Shown here: positions 1 to 8,312 of the stretch, piece by piece
Numbering within the stretch: position 1 is the stretch's first letter
How the letters are laid out: each line of letters opens with the position of its first letter
IMG/VR virus record: IMGVR_UViG_3300021963_005267
Coordinates: 42,584-106,583 of that record
DNA: 64,000 nucleotides
Strand: one strand, 5' to 3'
Origin: a virus
Made by a program: the position numbers and the translations under genes
The notes under the pieces: generated by a model
Database searches by the model: none
What the model was told of the DNA's origin: nothing
The model's input: only the letters and a program-made list of their open reading frames with translations

Positions 1-2
1 TG

Positions 3-809
3 GATCTTGTCAGGTCCAAGAACGGCGGTCCTCAGGTTATCAAAAAATTGCATAGCCAGGGGCTATCACACGAACAAAGCTATCAGCCTATAGAAAAGAT
101 CAGTTGGAGTGAGCTCAAAGGCAACTACAATAACAACTGGGTTATCATTGTCGGTGATCGTGGAGTTGGTGCAATCAAAGCCAGCGAACGAGATTATGAA
201 GCATTAGCTAGTTCAGGTGGCGATGTTCTATCTAAGAGAGACGATCGTGGCGGTAACATATTAGATTTCTTAAAAGGTAACATAGGAGGTCTACGTAAAT
301 TTTATGTAGGTAGAGGATCTAGTGATGTTAAAGACAAAAAGAAACAACGTGCTGATCTTAAGAAACAAGCAGATGCTACTACAGTTACTAGAAAAGATAT
401 CGTAAAGAAATTTAAACCTTTGTGGGATAAAGCATTAGAGCAGGCCTATGCCGATGTTAAAGGCATGGCTGTTACAATGATCAAGAACGATGCTTTTGAA
501 AAGGCTAAAAAGAAACTATCCCAATTAGATTATATCACAAACGCTAGAGAACACATTGAATCTGGAAATACAGACTTCCCAGAATATGTAGAAAGTGCTG
601 TACAGACAGCTATCTCTATGGCAGCAGTATATCACTATCCAGAATTATCCGGAGAAATACAAACCTCTCGATACGGTTACAGATCCTCGGGATATACAAC
701 AACAAATGACGAAGGCCCTCGCAAGTTACTTCAGGACATAGCTAACGGAGATACTGCAAAGTTAGGATCTATATTGGCATACTTCAAGAGGAGCTTAGTA
801 TCAGGATGA
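3..809 (+). CDS. Uncharacterised phage protein, C-terminal part
   Basis: The reading frame is open from the left edge, so the true start lies outside the window; about 268 codons are visible. The protein is rich in Lys and Asp and shows no signal peptide or membrane segment. A Lys-rich stretch in the first half looks like an exposed linker. I recognise no domain. Its TGA overlaps the ATG of the next gene by four bases, which suggests translational coupling. No function is proposed. Confidence 0.7.
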   Translation, partial: DLVRSKNGGPQVIKKLHSQGLSHEQSYQPIEKISWSELKGNYNNNWVIIVGDRGVGAIKASERDYEALASSGGDVLSKRDDRGGNILDFLKGNIGGLRKFYVGRGSSDVKDKKKQRADLKKQADATTVTRKDIVKKFKPLWDKALEQAYADVKGMAVTMIKNDAFEKAKKKLSQLDYITNAREHIESGNTDFPEYVESAVQTAISMAAVYHYPELSGEIQTSRYGYRSSGYTTTNDEGPRKLLQDIANGDTAKLGSILAYFKRSLVSG

Positions 810-2014
810 GATTAATTACAGATTTAGAACCAACATTTGAGCAAGCTCTAACAGAAGCAAACATAGCTTCTAAGATCAAAGATCCTCAAAAGATTAAATT
901 ACTAAGATTAGCAGTGCTTCACGATTCAACATTTCCTAAGCATAAGATAGCGGCTTTAGGACCAACGGCATTTCGTCAAGACCAGGATCCCAAGAAGCAA
1001 GCAGAGAACGATCAACAAATTCTACAGCTCTGGAGCGACACCATTGATAGATTATTATCAAACACTGAGTTTGGAGACCTTAGCGCAGACGGCAAGTTTG
1101 ACGATTGGTTGTTTAATCTTTATATTAAAGGTGCAGCAGACTACGAAGATATCTCGGGTGAAGCTGTTAATGCGTTAGGCATCTGGAAAGTATTGAGCAG
1201 GCGTGGTAAACTCAAGCCAATCGATCAGGACTTTAATAAATTTAAATCTATCAAGACTCTACAAAGAATTCGCAATGACAGAGATTATAGAAGAGAACTA
1301 GATCGTATTAAGGACTCAGAACGTATTGAAGCTCTTAAGCGTGATGCCAAACAGACTGTGTTAATTGACGATAATCGTTTCTATGTTATTGTTCCATTGA
1401 ACTTCGGTAGTTGCTATGTAACAGATAGAGGACAAGGATATACTCCTAACTTCTGTACAAGTTCTAGCAATGGTCACGAATGGTTCCAGCGTTATGCTCC
1501 AGACGGCATTATCGTAAATGTAACAGATAAACAAAACATAGATGCTGAAGATGGCAAGTGGCAGATGCATGCTGCTACTAATCAAATCGTCAGAGGAGAT
1601 CAGGAACGCAGACACGATGTATCTTATAACGATCAACGATTTGCAGATCTGTTTCCAGGTCTAATGAAACGAATACTAGCAGCCTTAGCCAGCAAAGCAG
1701 ATGAAATTAAACAAGGATCTGTTAATCTAACCCGAAGCGGCGAAGGTTACGATGTACAGGCCAACATTGACATGATGAAACGCAAGTTCCCAGCATCATT
1801 TGCATCAGAAGCTCCGGCAGAAGAAGAAGAGGATACTGGTCCAGGAACTTATTTGATCACGCATACAACATCTGGCAGAACAGCACGAATCACAGCAGAA
1901 AGCAAACAAGATGCTATTGACAAATTGTTAGCTAGACATCCAGACGTAAACCTAGAAGAGTTTACTATCAAGAAGCAAAAAGAAGAACCTACTGACGAGG
2001 ATCTAATTCAGTAA
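806..2014 (+). CDS. Uncharacterised phage protein with acidic linker near the C-terminus
   Basis: This 402-residue protein begins at an ATG overlapping the previous stop. Residues 190-290 hold a pattern I associate with an uncharacterised domain of large phages: a Cys-Thr-Ser block (FCTSSSNG), then F-x2-Y, a hydrophobic strand ending in D, and WQMHAATNQI. An acidic linker (EEEED, about residue 345) separates this from a small C-terminal alpha/beta segment. It is followed by a 270-bp non-coding gap, so it ends its transcription unit. The domain assignment is from memory of the pattern, not a search. Confidence 0.75.
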   Translation: MRLITDLEPTFEQALTEANIASKIKDPQKIKLLRLAVLHDSTFPKHKIAALGPTAFRQDQDPKKQAENDQQILQLWSDTIDRLLSNTEFGDLSADGKFDDWLFNLYIKGAADYEDISGEAVNALGIWKVLSRRGKLKPIDQDFNKFKSIKTLQRIRNDRDYRRELDRIKDSERIEALKRDAKQTVLIDDNRFYVIVPLNFGSCYVTDRGQGYTPNFCTSSSNGHEWFQRYAPDGIIVNVTDKQNIDAEDGKWQMHAATNQIVRGDQERRHDVSYNDQRFADLFPGLMKRILAALASKADEIKQGSVNLTRSGEGYDVQANIDMMKRKFPASFASEAPAEEEEDTGPGTYLITHTTSGRTARITAESKQDAIDKLLARHPDVNLEEFTIKKQKEEPTDEDLIQ

Positions 2015-2287
2015 CACCTACCTTAGGACGTTATCGTTACATAGGTGTGCCCGGCTGCTGGGCAGAGCGTTATGGGAGTCGTGCCCCGGAATGGCGCTCT
2101 AAGTGAGCATTACCAATGTCTAATAGTATTTGCTATAATAAAACAGCAAGTCACTACGTGTATAACTACCCAGAATGTTTTTAAGAATAATGCTATCCTA
2201 GCTTCTCGGATAGTTAATACAGGTACTGTGGGCCGATCCTCGTCGGTGTGACCCATTAGATGACCAGTGGCTCTGGCCCATATCCGT
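2015..2287. other. Intergenic region between convergent units, with hairpins and an extended -10 motif
   Basis: No convincing gene is present; two 68-codon frames here have no ribosome binding site and unphage-like composition. Visible elements are a GC-rich hairpin (GCCC at 2049-2052 with GGGC at 2060-2063), an extended -10 motif TGCTATAAT at 2131-2139 on the plus strand, and a 6-bp hairpin (2193-2198 with 2208-2213). These could serve as terminators for the two converging transcripts or mark a short unannotated RNA. Confidence 0.35.
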
Positions 2288-2878
2288 TCAAGACTTCTGA
2301 CCGGTGATGATTTCATATACTTCTCGCCAATTTTTAACTACAGGATAGGTACATTCGTGATGCATATTGTGCCCGTGTTCAATAAGAATCGAGCTCAATC
2401 CCAATTCGTGCCCAACATCAGCATTAGCCGGCTTATCTTCGATCCACCACATACCGCTTTGCTTATAAGGAGATAACGCACCGTCTTTATCTGCTCCGGT
2501 ATCTAGACAAATCACATCTTCGATAGCATTACCAAACAACTTACGCAGATTCATTTCTCGAAGTCTTTGTGCGTTTTTGTCTAGGCTCAAGCTAGTAATG
2601 ACCCGGAACTGATATCCGTGCTCTTCGTGGAGCCGTTTAACATAGAACGTGCTGTCTCTTAATGCAGGAAGAAATCCAATGGCTGCTGATTCGTTAAAAG
2701 TCTTTACAACCTTCTTAGCGTCTTTCTCGTCTAATTCATTGTAGTGATGATGCAGGTAATAACTTTTCTTGTTGTCTGCGGTAAGTGTGTAACCACGTTC
2801 TTGCATCCAAACTGAGAATGCCCATTCCCAATCAAGTAATACGCCGTCTGCGTCTGTGAGTATGATTTTGTTTTTCAT
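2288..2878 (-). CDS. HAD-superfamily hydrolase (phosphatase/nucleotidase type)
   Basis: The 196-residue protein has the haloacid dehalogenase motifs in order: motif I DADGVLLDW at residues 8-16 with the nucleophile and acid/base Asp pair, motif II in ITSLS near 95, and motif IV in WWIEDKPANAD near 145. It probably removes phosphate from a small molecule such as a nucleotide; the substrate cannot be told. It starts at an ATG overlapping the stop of a small membrane-protein gene and is probably driven by the sigma70 promoter at 3094-3122. Confidence 0.85.
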   Translation of the reverse strand: MKNKIILTDADGVLLDWEWAFSVWMQERGYTLTADNKKSYYLHHHYNELDEKDAKKVVKTFNESAAIGFLPALRDSTFYVKRLHEEHGYQFRVITSLSLDKNAQRLREMNLRKLFGNAIEDVICLDTGADKDGALSPYKQSGMWWIEDKPANADVGHELGLSSILIEHGHNMHHECTYPVVKNWREVYEIITGQKS

Positions 2879-3087
2879 TTATAAAAAAGTCCAAAAATGT
2901 AAATTGCCAATAGTCCACCGTTAATAACCACAAGGTTCCATTCTTTGATCCTTAAACTCCAAATCAAATAAAGAAATGCTCCTGCGTTTAATAACCAAAT
3001 ATTGGTTGGGTCTATTCGTAAACTAGTGCAGACTGCACCAGCTAGCGTTACAAAACACGCAGCCCATTTTAAGATAGAGTCTAACAT
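2875..3087 (-). CDS. Small predicted inner-membrane protein
   Basis: This 70-residue protein is mostly hydrophobic, with two or three likely membrane helices (about 7-23, 28-43 and 48-67) and short basic loops. I chose the ATG at 3087 because any longer version would run into the isocitrate lyase start and cross the promoter on this strand. The predicted transcription start falls on or next to this ATG, so the mRNA may be leaderless. It overlaps the HAD hydrolase gene by ATGA. Function unknown. Confidence 0.6.
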   Translation of the reverse strand: MLDSILKWAACFVTLAGAVCTSLRIDPTNIWLLNAGAFLYLIWSLRIKEWNLVVINGGLLAIYIFGLFYK

Positions 3088-3093
3088 AATCCT

Positions 3094-3122
3094 ATTATAT
3101 ACACAGTTATAGATCTTGTCAA
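3094..3122 (-). promoter_or_regulatory. Perfect consensus sigma70 promoter
   Basis: Read on the minus strand: TTGACA (3122-3117), a 17-bp spacer, TATAAT (3099-3094). It points at the small membrane-protein and HAD genes. The expected start site is six to seven bases downstream, at the ATG itself. Confidence 0.85.
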
Positions 3123-3148
3123 GTAGTTTGTTCCAGTTGCTGCCCTGC

Positions 3149-3156
3149 CATAAATA
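3149..3156 (+). promoter_or_regulatory. T4-type late promoter box
   Basis: CATAAATA, one base from the T4 late consensus TATAAATA, lies 25 bases before the isocitrate lyase GTG and is followed by a strong AAGGAGA ribosome binding site. Confidence 0.6.
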
Positions 3157-3180
3157 CTGGGTCATATTAAAGGAGACCCC

Positions 3181-4389
3181 GTGAAACAAAGAAATTACAC
3201 ACAAGACACAGTCCGCAAGTTACAAGGCTCATTACAAATTGAGCATACTTTAGCAAAACGTGGCGCATACAAACTACGCGAGCTATTAGCAAACGAACCA
3301 TACGTTAATACGCTAGGCGCATACAGCGGTCAACAAGCCGTTCAACATGCCAAAGCAGGACTCAAAGCAATTTACCTATCAGGCTGGCAAGTAGCCGCAG
3401 CCGCAAACACAGCAAACCAAACATATCCAGATCAAAGTTTATATCCAGTAAACTCTGTCCCAACAATCGTACGACAAATTAACAATGCTTTCCGTCGTGC
3501 TGATCAAATTGAATACTCAGAAGGTAATGCGACTACAGATTACTTCTTACCAATTGTAGCAGATGCTGAAGCAGGCTTTGGTGGTGCGTTAAACGCATAT
3601 GAACTAATGATGGCAATGATTGAAGCAGGAGCCGCAGGCGTACACTTTGAAGATCAATTAAGTTCAGAAAAGAAATGTGGACACTTAGGTGGTAAGGTTT
3701 TAATTCCTACTAGCCAAGCAATTCGCAACCTACAGGCCGCACGTCTAGCAAGTGACGTAGCAGGTGTTGACACAGTTATCATGGCACGTACAGATGCCGA
3801 ATCTGCTACACTGATCACTAGCGATCATGACCCATTAGACAAGGATTTTATTATTAATGAACGTACTGACGAAGGTTTTTACAAATTTAAAAACGGGCTT
3901 GATGCTTGTATTAGGAGAGGTCTTGCTTATGCCCCTTACGCTGATCTCCTTTGGTTCGAAACTAGCACACCTGATATCAAACAGGCTAGAGTCTTTGCTG
4001 AAGCGATCCGTGCCCGTTATCCTGATCAAATGCTTGCTTATAATTGCAGTCCTAGTTTTAATTGGCAAAAGTTTTTAAGCATTGAAGAATGTGAAACATT
4101 CCAACGTGAACTAGGCGAACTAGGTTATAAGTTTCAGTTCATAACACTAGCAGGCTTCCACTCGGTTAATCTTGCTACATTTGAACTTGCTGAAGCATAT
4201 CGTTTACGTGGTATGGCTGGTTATAGCGAAATGCAACAACGTGAGTTTGAAGCACAGGCTCGTGGCTTTACTACTGTTAAACATCAACGTGAAGTTGGCG
4301 TTGGTTACTTTGATTTAATTAGTGAAGCAGTTGGTGCTACATCTACAGTTGCTAACAAGAGCTCTACAGAAGCAGATCAGTTCCACTAA
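3181..4389 (+). CDS. aceA: Isocitrate lyase
   Basis: The 402-residue protein is a near full-length isocitrate lyase, which splits isocitrate into glyoxylate and succinate in the glyoxylate shunt. It has the catalytic KKCGH block in [12 protein letters not shown] (about residues 161-172), metal and substrate residues in ADAEAGFGG (about 128) and MARTDAES (about 201). The start is GTG with AAGGAGA nine bases upstream. The segment 3830-4080 uses far more T-ending codons (GCT, CTT, CCT) than the flanks. A late promoter box precedes it. It would redirect host carbon flux; this is an uncommon phage gene. Confidence 0.95.
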   Translation: MKQRNYTQDTVRKLQGSLQIEHTLAKRGAYKLRELLANEPYVNTLGAYSGQQAVQHAKAGLKAIYLSGWQVAAAANTANQTYPDQSLYPVNSVPTIVRQINNAFRRADQIEYSEGNATTDYFLPIVADAEAGFGGALNAYELMMAMIEAGAAGVHFEDQLSSEKKCGHLGGKVLIPTSQAIRNLQAARLASDVAGVDTVIMARTDAESATLITSDHDPLDKDFIINERTDEGFYKFKNGLDACIRRGLAYAPYADLLWFETSTPDIKQARVFAEAIRARYPDQMLAYNCSPSFNWQKFLSIEECETFQRELGELGYKFQFITLAGFHSVNLATFELAEAYRLRGMAGYSEMQQREFEAQARGFTTVKHQREVGVGYFDLISEAVGATSTVANKSSTEADQFH

Positions 4390-4396
4390 ATATTAA

Positions 4397-5104
4397 ATGG
4401 AAACTATTATAGCAACGTTAGTGATGACGCACATCACAATAGTGTGCGTCACACTATACCTGCATCGTGGACAGGCTCATAGAGGCATAACCTTTAATTT
4501 TATATTTGAACATCTAATACGTTTTTGGTTATGGCTTACTACTGGTATGGTCACAAAACAATGGGTGGCGATACATCGTAAGCATCACAGATTTAGTGAT
4601 GAACAAGGCGACCCGCATAGTCCGCACGTATACGGTATTTGGCGTGTGTTGTTTAAAGGTGCTGTATTATATCATACTGCAAGTAAAGATTCTGAAATGA
4701 TTCAACAATACGGAGTTGGTACTCCAGACGATTGGATCGAACGTAATTTGTATACCCCACACAGTCGCTGGGGGATTCTCTTAATGTTGGTCATAGACCT
4801 TGTTCTTTTTGGACCTGTAGGACTAGTAGTTTGGGGTATACAAATGCTTTGGATTCCTTTCTGGGCCGCAGGAGTAATTAACGGCCTTGCTCATTGGTGG
4901 GGGTACCGCAATGGTGAAACAAAAGATAGATCTAGAAATATATTTCCTATTGGCATTATCATTGGTGGTGAATGCCTTCACAATAATCATCATCTTGAGC
5001 CTGCTAATCCCAAACTAAGTCGTCGCTGGTTTGAGTTTGACATAGGATGGATGTGGTTTAAAATCTTTAATTTATTAGGATTGGCTAAACTTAGAAATGT
5101 TTGA
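4397..5104 (+). CDS. Fatty acid (acyl) desaturase
   Basis: The 235-residue membrane protein carries the three histidine boxes of integral-membrane acyl desaturases: HRGQAH (about residues 23-28), HRKHH (about 60-64) and HNNHH (about 199-203). These bind the di-iron centre. Hydrophobic stretches at 3-20, 35-52, 115-135 and 140-158 fit membrane helices. It is shorter than host enzymes, as phage versions tend to be. It would introduce a double bond in host membrane lipids. It follows isocitrate lyase by seven bases, in one operon. Confidence 0.9.
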   Translation: METIIATLVMTHITIVCVTLYLHRGQAHRGITFNFIFEHLIRFWLWLTTGMVTKQWVAIHRKHHRFSDEQGDPHSPHVYGIWRVLFKGAVLYHTASKDSEMIQQYGVGTPDDWIERNLYTPHSRWGILLMLVIDLVLFGPVGLVVWGIQMLWIPFWAAGVINGLAHWWGYRNGETKDRSRNIFPIGIIIGGECLHNNHHLEPANPKLSRRWFEFDIGWMWFKIFNLLGLAKLRNV

Positions 5105-5720
5105 ACGTGTGCCTGAGCCAGAGCTGATGCTGGACAAAGAACAGTGTGAGACATACAATCAAGAGTTCATAGACGATCAATCAATAGTAGAAGATTTCGT
5201 TAACTCCTACAAACAATGCATAGGACTTGATCAAGGGTCTGTTGTTGATCTAGGGTCCGGATCTTGTAACTTTATTATTGCACTGGCTAACGCCTACCCA
5301 GGTTTAACTTTTACCTGTTATGAAGCCAGCGATGAAATGATAAAGATAGCAACAAACAACATAAGGTCTGCAGGGCTGGCCGACAGAATACAACTAGTAC
5401 AACAAGACTTCTTTAACGCCACTGGACAATTTGATGTAGCAATTGCTAACAGAGTATTACATCACGTAAACGATACAGAAAGTTTTTGGAATCTAATTTC
5501 TAAACTAGGAAGCAAAGTCTTAGTATGTGATTTGGAAAGACCTTATACTTCGGAATTCTTAAACTATACCCTTCCTGCAGATTTTATTAATTCTTTAAAA
5601 TCTGCATACACTGTGCCGGAAGTATCGGATCAAATAGTTAATTACGATTACACCATAGAGAAGAAATCGTTACCAGCTGATCTGTCCAGATTCACAGTGT
5701 TTACCAAAAAAGATAAGTAA
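5097..5720 (+). CDS. Class I SAM-dependent methyltransferase
   Basis: The 207-residue protein has the Rossmann methyltransferase motif I VVDLGSGSCNF (about residues 49-59), an acidic residue at the end of strand 2 (CYEAS, about 79) and a post-II segment QQDFFNA (about 105). The target is not clear. The gene starts eight bases before the desaturase stop. Its last 20 bases overlap the 3' end of the convergent oxygenase gene on the other strand. Confidence 0.85.
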   Translation: MFERVPEPELMLDKEQCETYNQEFIDDQSIVEDFVNSYKQCIGLDQGSVVDLGSGSCNFIIALANAYPGLTFTCYEASDEMIKIATNNIRSAGLADRIQLVQQDFFNATGQFDVAIANRVLHHVNDTESFWNLISKLGSKVLVCDLERPYTSEFLNYTLPADFINSLKSAYTVPEVSDQIVNYDYTIEKKSLPADLSRFTVFTKKDK

Positions 5721-6417
5721 CATCGCCTTTGACTACTGCGTAGGCCTGCAGGGTCATTCGTTGATCTTTAGTCCCATTAATATCTGCGTGTCCTACTCTG
5801 TGCAGTATCTTTTTTGTTTGTATCAACAAAGATCCTTGTGTGTAATGCACAGTTTGAAATTCTTTTAATTTACAATCAGGATTACCGCAATCGTCTCCGA
5901 GCAAATCGTGATGATTCTCACACAGCGGAGTTTCTGGTGCGTTTCGATCTGAAGTAAATTCCGCTTCTGTTTCTGGAAAATAATCGAAGCTAGACTCTGA
6001 TCCAGAGATCATTAGTCCTAGTACATAGTATCGATCAAAGTATGTATCAAACTTATCGTAATCCGGAAACTCTACATTGTAAGGGTATCTAATTAAGATC
6101 TTGTCATAGTGCCATACACAGGGTCTATTGGAAAAATCTCTTTCTATTATCTGAAATCCTGGACGAGCAAGGTATTGGCAGAATCTAACTTCTTTTTGAA
6201 AAAGTGATGATACTTTTTTACAGAATAAATCAACGGTAGCAAAACTGTATGTGTTATTGTTTAGATAGCTGTCGTTTTGATTTCTTAAATAGCTGTTGCC
6301 CAACACAAACATATCTGTGTCCGGACATCGGATCCACTTATCTTTATGTTCTGTTATTTCTTTTGCAGCATCTGTGCATTCTTGTGCAGTAAAGAAATTT
6401 TCTATTAGGTTGATCAT
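5701..6417 (-). CDS. 2-oxoglutarate/Fe(II)-dependent oxygenase-like protein
   Basis: The 238-residue protein has a plausible facial triad: HYD in VWHYDKI (about residues 102-104) and a distal His in LHRVGHAD (about 205), followed by an Arg suited to bind 2-oxoglutarate (DQRMTLQAY, about 218). A Cys/His-rich insert with CENHHD and CGNPDC sits at about 170-185. This fits the prolyl-hydroxylase-like fold common in T4-like environmental phages. The substrate is unknown. It overlaps the methyltransferase tail to tail. Confidence 0.7.
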   Translation of the reverse strand: MINLIENFFTAQECTDAAKEITEHKDKWIRCPDTDMFVLGNSYLRNQNDSYLNNNTYSFATVDLFCKKVSSLFQKEVRFCQYLARPGFQIIERDFSNRPCVWHYDKILIRYPYNVEFPDYDKFDTYFDRYYVLGLMISGSESSFDYFPETEAEFTSDRNAPETPLCENHHDLLGDDCGNPDCKLKEFQTVHYTQGSLLIQTKKILHRVGHADINGTKDQRMTLQAYAVVKGDVTYLFW

Positions 6418-6432
6418 ACCCTATTTAACAGA

Positions 6433-6452
6433 AAGCCCCCTTGCGGGGGCTT
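6433..6452 (-). terminator. Rho-independent terminator
   Basis: A GC-rich hairpin (GCCCCC with GGGGGC and a 4-base loop) is followed on the minus strand by a short T-rich tract. It lies 31 bases after the end of the minus-strand gene at 6484-6753. Confidence 0.75.
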
Positions 6453-6483
6453 ATTCTTATCATATACGCTCTATGAGCTTATA

Positions 6484-6753
6484 TTATTTCTTCACGCCGG
6501 CATTAACAAATGAGTACATTTTTTCGGCGGCTTCTAATACTTTATCGACACCTGGATATTCAGGCATACTAACTGTTGTTACGATCTGACCAGTCTTCTC
6601 ATCACGAGAAGCAGTCATTTCCCAACCGTGTAACTTAGCGTGGAATTCACCCTGGATGTGATCCTTAGCCAATGCTAAGATGTCGGCACGGATTTCGTAA
6701 CCGTTTTTATTAAATTTAACTTCTGGTAGTTTAGGTGTTTCAAATTGTGACAT
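6484..6753 (-). CDS. Uncharacterised small phage protein
   Basis: An 89-residue protein with ribosome site AGGAG before the ATG. It has the pattern KNGYEIRADIL, then GWEMTASRDEKTGQIVTTV, then a C-terminal amphipathic helix. Proteins of this shape are common in T4-like environmental phages, and it sits next to a phasin-like gene, so a granule or lipid-surface role is possible but unproven. Confidence 0.75.
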   Translation of the reverse strand: MSQFETPKLPEVKFNKNGYEIRADILALAKDHIQGEFHAKLHGWEMTASRDEKTGQIVTTVSMPEYPGVDKVLEAAEKMYSFVNAGVKK

Positions 6754-6782
6754 AATGTTTTCTCCTTTGTGTGTATGTCTGT

Positions 6783-7013
6783 TTAAGCCTTAGAGCTGGC
6801 TTCTGCTTTCTTTGGAAACAGTACCTTGGATACTGATTCTACGGAATACTTAGTCATGTCGATAGTGTTGTTAACAGCCATCTTGGCAAATTGTGTTTGC
6901 GCATCAATGTATGCGTGGGCTGCTTTGTTTAAAGAGGGATCTTTAAAAATCTGATCAGTGATGATCTTTTTAGTAGTTTGAAAACTATCGATGTAAAAGT
7001 GTGGTGTAAACAT
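6783..7013 (-). CDS. Phasin-like protein
   Basis: The 76-residue protein starts at the ATG preceded by AGGAGAATTTT. The helical segment with AYIDAQTQFAKMAVNNTIDM (about residues 34-53) matches the amphipathic helix of phasins, which coat polyhydroxyalkanoate granules. It is shorter than bacterial phasins (usually 110-180 residues), so it may be a minimal version. It suggests a PHA-storing host. A sigma70-like promoter precedes it. Confidence 0.6.
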   Translation of the reverse strand: MFTPHFYIDSFQTTKKIITDQIFKDPSLNKAAHAYIDAQTQFAKMAVNNTIDMTKYSVESVSKVLFPKKAEASSKA

Positions 7014-7044
7014 AAAATTCTCCTGTGTGTTTAGTATGTGTAAC

Positions 7045-7074
7045 ATTATATATCTCTATCCTATGTAAATGCAA
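7045..7074 (-). promoter_or_regulatory. Sigma70-like promoter for the phasin-like gene
   Basis: On the minus strand a perfect -10 TATAAT (7050-7045) lies 18 bp after a weak -35 (TTGCAT, 7074-7069). The predicted start leaves a leader of about 25 bases with a good ribosome binding site. Confidence 0.5.
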
Positions 7075-7089
7075 CTATATATGGCTAAA

Positions 7090-7209
7090 TCAGTCTCTTA
7101 ACATCAACTGTTTAGCTAGGTCTGGATGACCTCTTCTTGCTAATTCCGCCGCTGCTCTGGCTCTGCCCATCGATTCAAAGAACGCCTTGATGTAAGACAA
7201 CAAGTTCAT
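7090..7209 (-). CDS. Small basic helical protein
   Basis: A 39-residue protein starting MNLLSYIKAFFESMGRARAA and continuing with a basic, alanine-rich helix (ELARRGHPDLAKQLM). Its ATG overlaps the stop of the upstream gene by ATGA, which supports that it is translated. Small proteins with this RARAAAELARRG core are frequent in T4-like phages. Function unknown. Confidence 0.6.
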   Translation of the reverse strand: MNLLSYIKAFFESMGRARAAAELARRGHPDLAKQLMLRD

Positions 7210-7388
7210 AGCATAAATCCTCTCTGTTTGTCGTAGCCGTATTGAACACTCCAGTGTTCTACATCTGCGGCACTCTGTGGGTACTTCGATAGGATGTAGC
7301 GTTCTAGTTCGCTTTGATAGTGTTGCTTTGGGAACATCTCTGCTAGCCGCTCTAAAAGCAATAGCATTTTTTCTGATAATTGTTTCAT
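7206..7388 (-). CDS. Uncharacterised small protein
   Basis: A 60-residue protein: an N-terminal hydrophobic helix rich in Leu (LSEKMLLLLERLAEMF), then a polar region ending in VEHWSVQYGYDKQRGFML. It is translationally coupled to the 39-residue gene downstream. No domain recognised. Confidence 0.6.
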   Translation of the reverse strand: MKQLSEKMLLLLERLAEMFPKQHYQSELERYILSKYPQSAADVEHWSVQYGYDKQRGFML

Positions 7389-7519
7389 TGTGTTATCCTC
7401 TGTATGTGTGTAGACTCAGTGTTTCTACTGATTTATTTATGCTGCGATCGCACGAACTCTAAATAATTTTGGACATCAGAAATGATTTAAGGTAAATACT
7501 ACATTAGATAATTACATTT

Positions 7520-7789
7520 ATGAAACTAAGCACTCGATCAATACTTCAAGAACTTAACTCGATTGCCGAGGTAAGGCACACTGATTCTGTGTTTGAAAGC
7601 AGGGCAGTTAATATCATTAACTCTGCGATCAACCTTATAGAATCTATGAAGAAGCACTATACAGCTGAAGAAGCAGATGAGCTAGAGCGCAGACTGTTGA
7701 ATTCTATCAAAGGGCAGGATGCTGCCAAATTTACCCGAGGCATACGTAAAGTTGCCGAAGATCGCAAATCCCGCAAAAAAATGGTCTAA
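7520..7789 (+). CDS. Uncharacterised helical protein
   Basis: An 89-residue, highly charged protein that is predicted to be almost entirely helical. Its start MKLSTRSILQELNSI resembles the starts of several late proteins here. It opens the rightward late structural region. No domain recognised. Confidence 0.65.
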   Translation: MKLSTRSILQELNSIAEVRHTDSVFESRAVNIINSAINLIESMKKHYTAEEADELERRLLNSIKGQDAAKFTRGIRKVAEDRKSRKKMV

Positions 7790-7811
7790 GACCCTGGTTC
7801 TCCAATAATCG

Positions 7812-7819
7812 GATAAATA
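7812..7819 (+). promoter_or_regulatory. T4-type late promoter box
   Basis: GATAAATA, one mismatch to the T4 late consensus, precedes the structural gene at 7866 by 46 bases. Confidence 0.5.
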
Positions 7820-7865
7820 ACTATGGCGACCTCTGAGCGAGGTTATTTAAAAGGAGAACTTTATC

Positions 7866-8240
7866 ATGCCAAATACATATTCAGATCTAACAAGCGAAAC
7901 AGTTGCAGCCAATTATGGCAAGCACGTTATCAACCAAGCTGACGTAGGCCGCGAGCTTATCGTTAAAGTTGCACTAACAAACATGACCAATGCAAACGTT
8001 ACATCAATCCGTAACGCAATCACTCTACCAGGTGGTTCTGGTGGTACTTTACCAGCTAACACTGGTGATGCATTCACTGTAGCAGCTATCGGTACAGCAG
8101 ATGGTTCAGCTTTTGTAAGCGGTACCACTGACGTTATCTATATGCGTGTACAAGGTACTGGTACATTTGACACAACAGACGCAGCAGCAGGCACAGGTGC
8201 TACTGTTACCGTTGAGGCAGTGTTTACACCAGCAATGTAA
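7866..8240 (+). CDS. Probable virion structural protein
   Basis: A 124-residue protein rich in Thr, Gly and Ala with alternating beta-strand patterns and no charged helices, typical of phage decoration or tail-surface proteins. It has its own ribosome site (AAAGGAGAAC), an upstream late box and a strong terminator directly after it, so it is probably made in large amounts as a single-gene late transcript. Exact place in the particle is unknown. Confidence 0.65.
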   Translation: MPNTYSDLTSETVAANYGKHVINQADVGRELIVKVALTNMTNANVTSIRNAITLPGGSGGTLPANTGDAFTVAAIGTADGSAFVSGTTDVIYMRVQGTGTFDTTDAAAGTGATVTVEAVFTPAM

Positions 8241-8263
8241 TTTTCCTAGGGATGGGAAGATGA

Positions 8264-8288
8264 GGGCGGATTTATTCCGCCCTTTTTT
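8264..8288 (+). terminator. Rho-independent terminator
   Basis: GGGCGGA and TCCGCCC form a 7-bp stem with a 5-base loop, followed by six T. It ends the single-gene unit of the structural protein. Confidence 0.9.
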
Positions 8289-8294
8289 GTTGGC

Positions 8295-8302
8295 CATAAA
8301 TA
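8295..8302 (+). promoter_or_regulatory. T4-type late promoter box
   Basis: CATAAATA, seven bases after the terminator and 11 bases before the next ATG. Confidence 0.6.
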
Positions 8303-8312
8303 GTAGCACATT

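Noticed and set aside
2045-2316. Two overlapping 68-codon frames on opposite strands
   Set aside because: No ribosome site, Cys/Ile-rich random composition, and overlap with hairpins; treated as non-coding.
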